Below, piece after piece: positions 12,501 to 18,500 of a stretch of 19,842 nt of DNA; positions within the stretch are counted from its first letter, which is position 1, and each line of letters opens with the position of its first letter. The DNA is from Aculops lycopersici (taxonomy: Eukaryota > Arthropoda > Arachnida > Trombidiformes > Eriophyidae), in assembly GCA_015350385.1 (NCBI GenBank), contig WNKI01000001.1:3656261-3676102 (forward strand). The letters are read 5' to 3'. The notes beneath the pieces are model-generated. The model had not been told where the DNA came from. It searched no databases and saw nothing but the letters and a program-made list of their open reading frames with translations. Position numbers and translations under genes: made by a program.

Positions 12501-15500
12501 GGCCGCGCCGGTCGAGGACCAGTCAGATAAATCTCAGGTTCCTACTTCGGTAGCCGATGGCGACCAAGTAGAGACTGCCGACTCTTGTATTGTCGACGAG
12601 CTCACTGGTCGTCGCGTTAGACGCAAGGTCCGTCGTCCTCGCAAGAAATCTGCTGACGACGCGGACCAAGAGCTGCTCGCTAAAAGTGACGCAACTCTCG
12701 AGTTATCACCGGAAGCTGCAGACCAAGAATCGGCTGATCTAGATATTGACCAACAAGCTGAGTTTGTTATAGACTCAGTGACAGGTAAGCGCACCCCTAA
12801 GGCACACAAACCCAAGAGTGGAAAAGAGGATGTGTCAAAAACTAGGACTGAAGCATTGGATCTAACACCAAATGAACCAGATGGGGAGCCGGTGCCTAAC
12901 AGTGGAGTTCTATCTTTAGCTCAGATAGTAACTGAATTAGCATCTGAGGAGCCAACAGCTGAACTAGATGTTGAGCAGGAACCAGAATACACCGTTGACT
13001 CAATGACAGGTAAACGTACCAAGAAGCTTCTCAAACCGAGAAGAAAGATCGACGATCAACCTGGAGCGGAGCAGTCGAGCAAGTCTCTCGAAATCACACC
13101 TCGAGAGGTAGACGATATAGACGATATAGACGAAGAAGCCGAGATTGATGTTGAGCAGCCAGAAGAGTCAGTCATCGACTTGGTCACAGGTAAACGCATC
13201 AAGAAGACTCGCAAGCCTAAGTCAGAGGCGAGCGAGATGTCACTCGACGAGGCCACGCCTGTCGACGACCAGCTAGAGATATCTCAGGTACCATCTTCGG
13301 TAGCTGACGTAGACCAGCAGGACGCAGCTGATGACTACACTGTCGACGAGCTGACCGGACGTAGTATTCGAAATATACGTCGCCCTCGCAAGAAGACTGG
13401 CGGTGATCAACCAGGAGCTCACAGTGGAGCTTCGCTTGATTTGGTGACACAAAATGAACAGGATGGATCAGCTGAGCTTAACATTGATCAGAAACCCGTA
13501 TATATCGTCGATTTAGTATCAGATGAACTAGTCCGTAAGATCCGTCGACCAAAAGCCAAGACGGAGTCTGACTCTGAACAACAAACTGGTACATCCTCTG
13601 ATCTAACCTTCCAAGAACCTGATGAGTCGGCTGAGGTCGGCCTTGAGCAACCTGTAGAGAAAGTCATCGAATCGGTTATCGGGGAGAAGGCCAAAAAAAT
13701 GCGCAAGCCAAAGAGTAAGCTCGACGATGAGCGACCTCAAGAAATAGCACCGGAGGATGGAAATCTAGAGGCATCCGATGCCCCGGCCTCAAGCCGCCAG
13801 TTGGAACAACAGGCGCCGTTGGAGGAGTATGAAGTCGATAGTGCAACAGGACAGCATGTAAGAAAGGTGCGTCGTCCAAAGGAAAAGACCGAAGATGACG
13901 TAAAACCAGCGACTACAAGCCAAACAACGGATTTGAAAAAGTTTACACCTGAGACAACTAGGGAGTCGTCGGCTGATCTAGATGTTGAGCAGGAACCAGA
14001 ATACGCTGTAGACTCAATGACAGGTAAACGTACCAAGAAGGTTCTCAAACCGAGAAGAAAGATCGACGATCAACCTGGAGTGGAGCAGTCTAGCAAATCT
14101 CTCGAAATCACACCTCGAGAGATAGACGAGATCGACGAAGAAGCCGAGATTGATGTTGAGCAGCCAGAAGAGTCAGTCATCGACTTGGTTACAGGTAAAC
14201 GCATCAAGAAGACTCGCAAGCCCAAGACCGAATCAGATGAAGCTTCATTCGATGAGGCCGCGCCGGTCGAGGACCAGTCAGATAAATCTCAGGTTCCTAC
14301 TTCGGTAGCCGATGGCGACCAAGTTGAGATTGCCGACGAGTACGTAGTCGACGAGCCTACTGGTCGTCGCGTTAGCCGCAAGGTCCGTCGTCCTCGCAAG
14401 AAATCTGCTGACGACGCGGACCAAGAGCTGCTCGCTAAAAGTGACGCCACTCTCGAGTTATCACCGGAAGCTGCAGACCAAGAATCGGCTGATCTAGACA
14501 TTGACCAACACGCTGAGTTTGTTATAGACTCAGTAACAGGTAAGCGCACCCCTAAGGCACGCAAACCAAAGACTGGAAAAAAGGATGAGTCAAAAACTAG
14601 GACTGAAGCATTAGATCTAAAGCCACTGGAACCAGACGAGGCTTTATCAGAGACGGTCACACTAGTAGGCGAGCAAGCAGAAACATCACACACCCTAATG
14701 CTGCTGCCCGACGAGGAGGAGCCGGAGGAATCCGAGGAAGTGTCGGTGACTGCAAACATACGCAGAAAGCAGAGACCGCGCAAATCGAGTGCCGATGTTA
14801 GTGAGCAGACTGCTCGTAGTGCCGCGACGCTTCCAGTCGAGCCAAAGGAGAGCGAGGTTGTAGAACCGGATGCAGAGCTTGACATTGAGCAGAAGCAACA
14901 GCATGAGGAGCCTGTAATAGACTCTGCTTCAGATGAGCGCGGTAAGCATGTCAAGCGCTTGGAGCCCAAGTCGGAACCTGCTGATGTTGTTGTAGACTCA
15001 ACACTAGAAAGTGTCGCTTCGTCCGAGTTGCTACTTCGCAGACCAGAGGAATCGACTGTCGAGGCGGATGTCGATCTCGATCAACCTGCCGAGTTTAGCT
15101 TCGACTTGGTTGTCGAAAACCAACCTGAAGAAGCTGAAGATGAGCCGACCCTTGAGGAGTTCGGACCAGAGAAGCTAGTTGAAACATCAACAACACTTCC
15201 TGCTTTCGATGATAAACGTGACGATGCTGAGCTGGCTGATCTCGATGTAGATCAACAAACAGAACATGTGATTGATACAGTCACCGATAGGCAACCTAAA
15301 AAGACTCTTAAATCCAAAGCAAAGGTTGTTGAGGGGGTCGGACATGAGATGACACCCGTTGATGACCAACTAGAAACAGATGAAGTACCAGTTTCCCTGG
15401 CCAAAATTGAGCAACAAACTCCTGACGAGCACGTCGTAGACGAGCTCACTGGTCGCCCGGTTCGCAAGGTCCGTCGTCCAAAAAAGAGGCCTGGCGAAGA

Positions 15501-18500
15501 CGAGCCGGAAATCGGAAGTAAGGCTACTCTAGAGATGAAACCAGATATTGCCGACGACGACGTTGCGTCAGTAGAGCTTGACGTTGAGCAAGAACCTGAG
15601 TTTGTTGTTGATTCTATTACTGGCAAAAGTACACGTAAAATACGCAAACCAAAAACCAAAACTGAACCCTATGAAGAGCAAAAGGTTGTGGCTTCTTTCG
15701 ATCTTGATCGACCTTCATTCGATGAAACAGTCGATGTTTCTCTCGATCAACCAGAAGAGTTTGCAATCGACTCGGTAACAGGTGAGCTAGTTGAAACAGT
15801 TCAAAAGCCTCACCGTAAGAAGCAAAGTGAGAGACTAGAGCCAAGCGATGCACCAGCTGATCGTGCTTTAGAGGCCACTGAAACTAGAGAGGGACCAATT
15901 GATTTGACACTCGACCAACCTGACGAGTCTCTCTTCGATACTGCTGCAGGAAAGCGAAAGAAGAAAATTCGCCCACCTGTGAGTAAGTTAGATGATGATT
16001 CATCGAAATCTTCTGTTGACGAGCTTCTAGAATCTATGGAAGCTCCTGCCTCAATGGCTGACATCGAGGAACAAGATGCGGCTGTCGAGCTTGAAGTTGA
16101 TCAACTAACAGGTCGTCGGGGTCGTAAGGTACGCAAATCCAAACTCGATTTGAAGCATGAGCCGGTGACAAGCGAGCTCTCGACTGAATTGATACCAGAT
16201 GAATCCGAGCAACCTGTTGATCTCGATTTATATCAAAAGGATGAGTTTTTGATTGAGCAACCAAAGAGGGCAGACTCAACTTTAGAACTTGTTTCTGGTG
16301 CACCAGAGGAGACCGCTGAAATCGATTTGGAGCAACCTGATGCTTACAAAATGGAAACCGTGACAGAAAAACGACTGCGCAAGATTAAGAGGCCAAAGAG
16401 CGACAAGTTAACTAACGAAGAGCCGGAAGTGGAAGAGGAAACACCAAATATCGAAGCCTCTCTTGAACTTGCATCAGATGATGTGGATCAGAATAACGAA
16501 GACGTCTCAATGGAGGTAAACATTCGCCGCAAGCCAAAACCAAGACCCATGCGAACCGATTCGCTTGTCTCCGAGCCCCAAGAGTCGGAGCAATACGTTT
16601 CTTGTGGCTCCAGTTTTGAGCAACCAAAACTAACTGAGATAACGAGCCGCCGGGAGTCGGAAGAGCTCGTCTTTGTTGATGCAGACATTTGTGCGAGTCC
16701 AACGGAATGCACGATACATGCACACAAAGAAGTAGCAAGTGAGTTGAAAGTAACCAGAAAGACTGAGAGCACCTTGCAACAGGAAGTAGAGGAGATTCAG
16801 GAGCCGGAAATTGAGGAGCAACATGTTGTTCTAGCTAGATTGGACAAAATTTTAGTAGTTCGCGAGAAGCCAGTTGATAAGGATGGCAAGGTAACCATTG
16901 ATTTGGAGACCGAACCTCATGAGACTTCAACTAGAGCAACTCGTAACGAGCTAAGACTCAAGCGACCTTCAAAGGAAGTTGTTGCTTCAATTGAAGAGCA
17001 GCCGGAGGGAATGAAACCGAAAGTTGAAAAATTACACCAAGAGCCCGAGGTACTGACAGCAACAACAGAAACTCAATTGCAGGCTAGACGATTGAGAGGC
17101 GGTGACATTACAGCTACTGTGGTCGTTGAGCCAGTTGAAGAGTCAACTCTACCTGCTGATGAATATAAAAGTGAGCAGCCGATGCAACTAAAACCACCTG
17201 TGGACAGTGCGGATAGCGCTCACGTGGATGTCGACTCAATAATCAATGAGCCAACAGTGACAGTGGAAGCCACAATTGTCACAAAAGTCAGAGGTGACGA
17301 GCCAACAGAGCAGCTTATAAATAGCCAGCCACATGTTGAAGAATTGCAAGCACAACATGGGGCTGAGCCATTGAAGGAAATTTTAACACCGTTAGAACAT
17401 CAAAAACAAATTGATACCATGGGCAACCAACAAGCAAGTGGAGTTGGGCTACCACAAGAAAAATTTAGTGAGCCTTTAGATGTGGGTCAGGAAGTAACGG
17501 AAACGAGCGAGTTACTTCAGCAGGAAGTATCAGAAAATGCAGAATTCGAACCTCAACGACGAAAGAGTTCTGCGAAGGAGATCTTTGAATCATCCGAAAG
17601 TCAACCAGAGGTAGAAATTGACATCGAACAACAAGAACCTCAGCTAGCGACTGAAGTTTCAGCTCTTGGAAATTTATTACCCCATCGAGAGGGGGAAAAG
17701 ACAACAGACGATGAGTATGTCGAGCAAAAGGTGGTCGCAACGAACGAGCTACCACAAGCGAAACCTTTTGAGAAAGGTGACCTCGAGAAACCGAAAAGAA
17801 GGCGTAGCTCAGCTGCATCAAGCCGCAAATCCTCATTAGCATCCGATGGAGGCGACAAGCCAAGAAGAAGGAAGAGCTCGGCCAAGAAGATCGCAGAGCA
17901 ACTAAATCTGAGCGATGGCCAGCCAACAACGGAAGTCGACATTGAACAACAGGAACCTCAACAACCTCAAGCGGAAGTAATTGCAACCGCTGATATAAAA
18001 CCTTTAGAGAACACAGAACTATCCCTCGAAACACCTTCCGAGCAACAGATAGACCAAATGCATCACGAAGAAGTTAAACCTCTTCGCGTCGATGAGGACG
18101 CTGGACTCAAGCTAGCAACTAGCGAGACTCAACCGATCCAAGGACAACTGGTGCCCGAGGATGCTGACCATTCTGTATCGTCAGAGTTCACATTGGAACG
18201 TCCATTCGAAGAACAACCATTCGAGAGGTCAACTACAGAAGTGGCAGCTAGCTTTACTGCAATGCTCGACGAGGAACGCGTCAAGGATGAGGCCGCAGAG
18301 AAGCAAGTGATTGCAACTGACGAATTACCTCAAGAGAAACCTTTGGAGGCAAGTGACCTCGAAAAGCCAAAGAGGAGGCGCAGCTCTGCGAAGAAGGTCT
18401 CAGAGGAATTTATGTTGGGATCCCTTGATGACGAACCAAGAGCAGAGATCGACATCAACCAAGCAGAACTTGAGCATCAGCCTCAAGTAAGAGTTTCAGC

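Larger units (their letters stand above)
1..16410 (+). repeat. Array of about 90 acidic/basic VDSVTGKR modules
   Basis: Each module has an acidic half (typical ESADLDVDQPDEFVI), a pivot VDSVTGKR or VDELTGRR, and a basic half (KKVRKPK, RKVRRPRKK), then 15-25 variable Ser/Thr/Glu/Pro-rich residues. Pivot T-G codons fall for example at 61, 229, 406, 568, 724, 901, 1057, 1396, 1591, 1900, 2056, 2227, 2356, 2536 and so on to about 16362; most spacings are 150-180 bases (50-60 residues). Degenerate pivots are near 1220 (VDSSRDKR), 4585, 8775, 14925, 15105 and 16250. The strict acid-then-base order gives alternating charge along the chain, as expected for a disordered polyampholyte that can act as an entropic spring or a binding scaffold. 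I do not recognise this exact motif as a named domain. Confidence 0.93.

Noticed and set aside
17316..17322. TATAAAT promoter-like element
   Set aside because: It lies inside the reading frame (CTT-ATA-AAT) with no new gene start downstream; AT-rich coincidence.
17797..17880. Nuclear protein because of KPKRRR and RRRKSSAKK import-like signals
   Set aside because: Basic clusters occur in nearly every module of this polyampholyte, so such matches are expected by composition and do not locate the protein.
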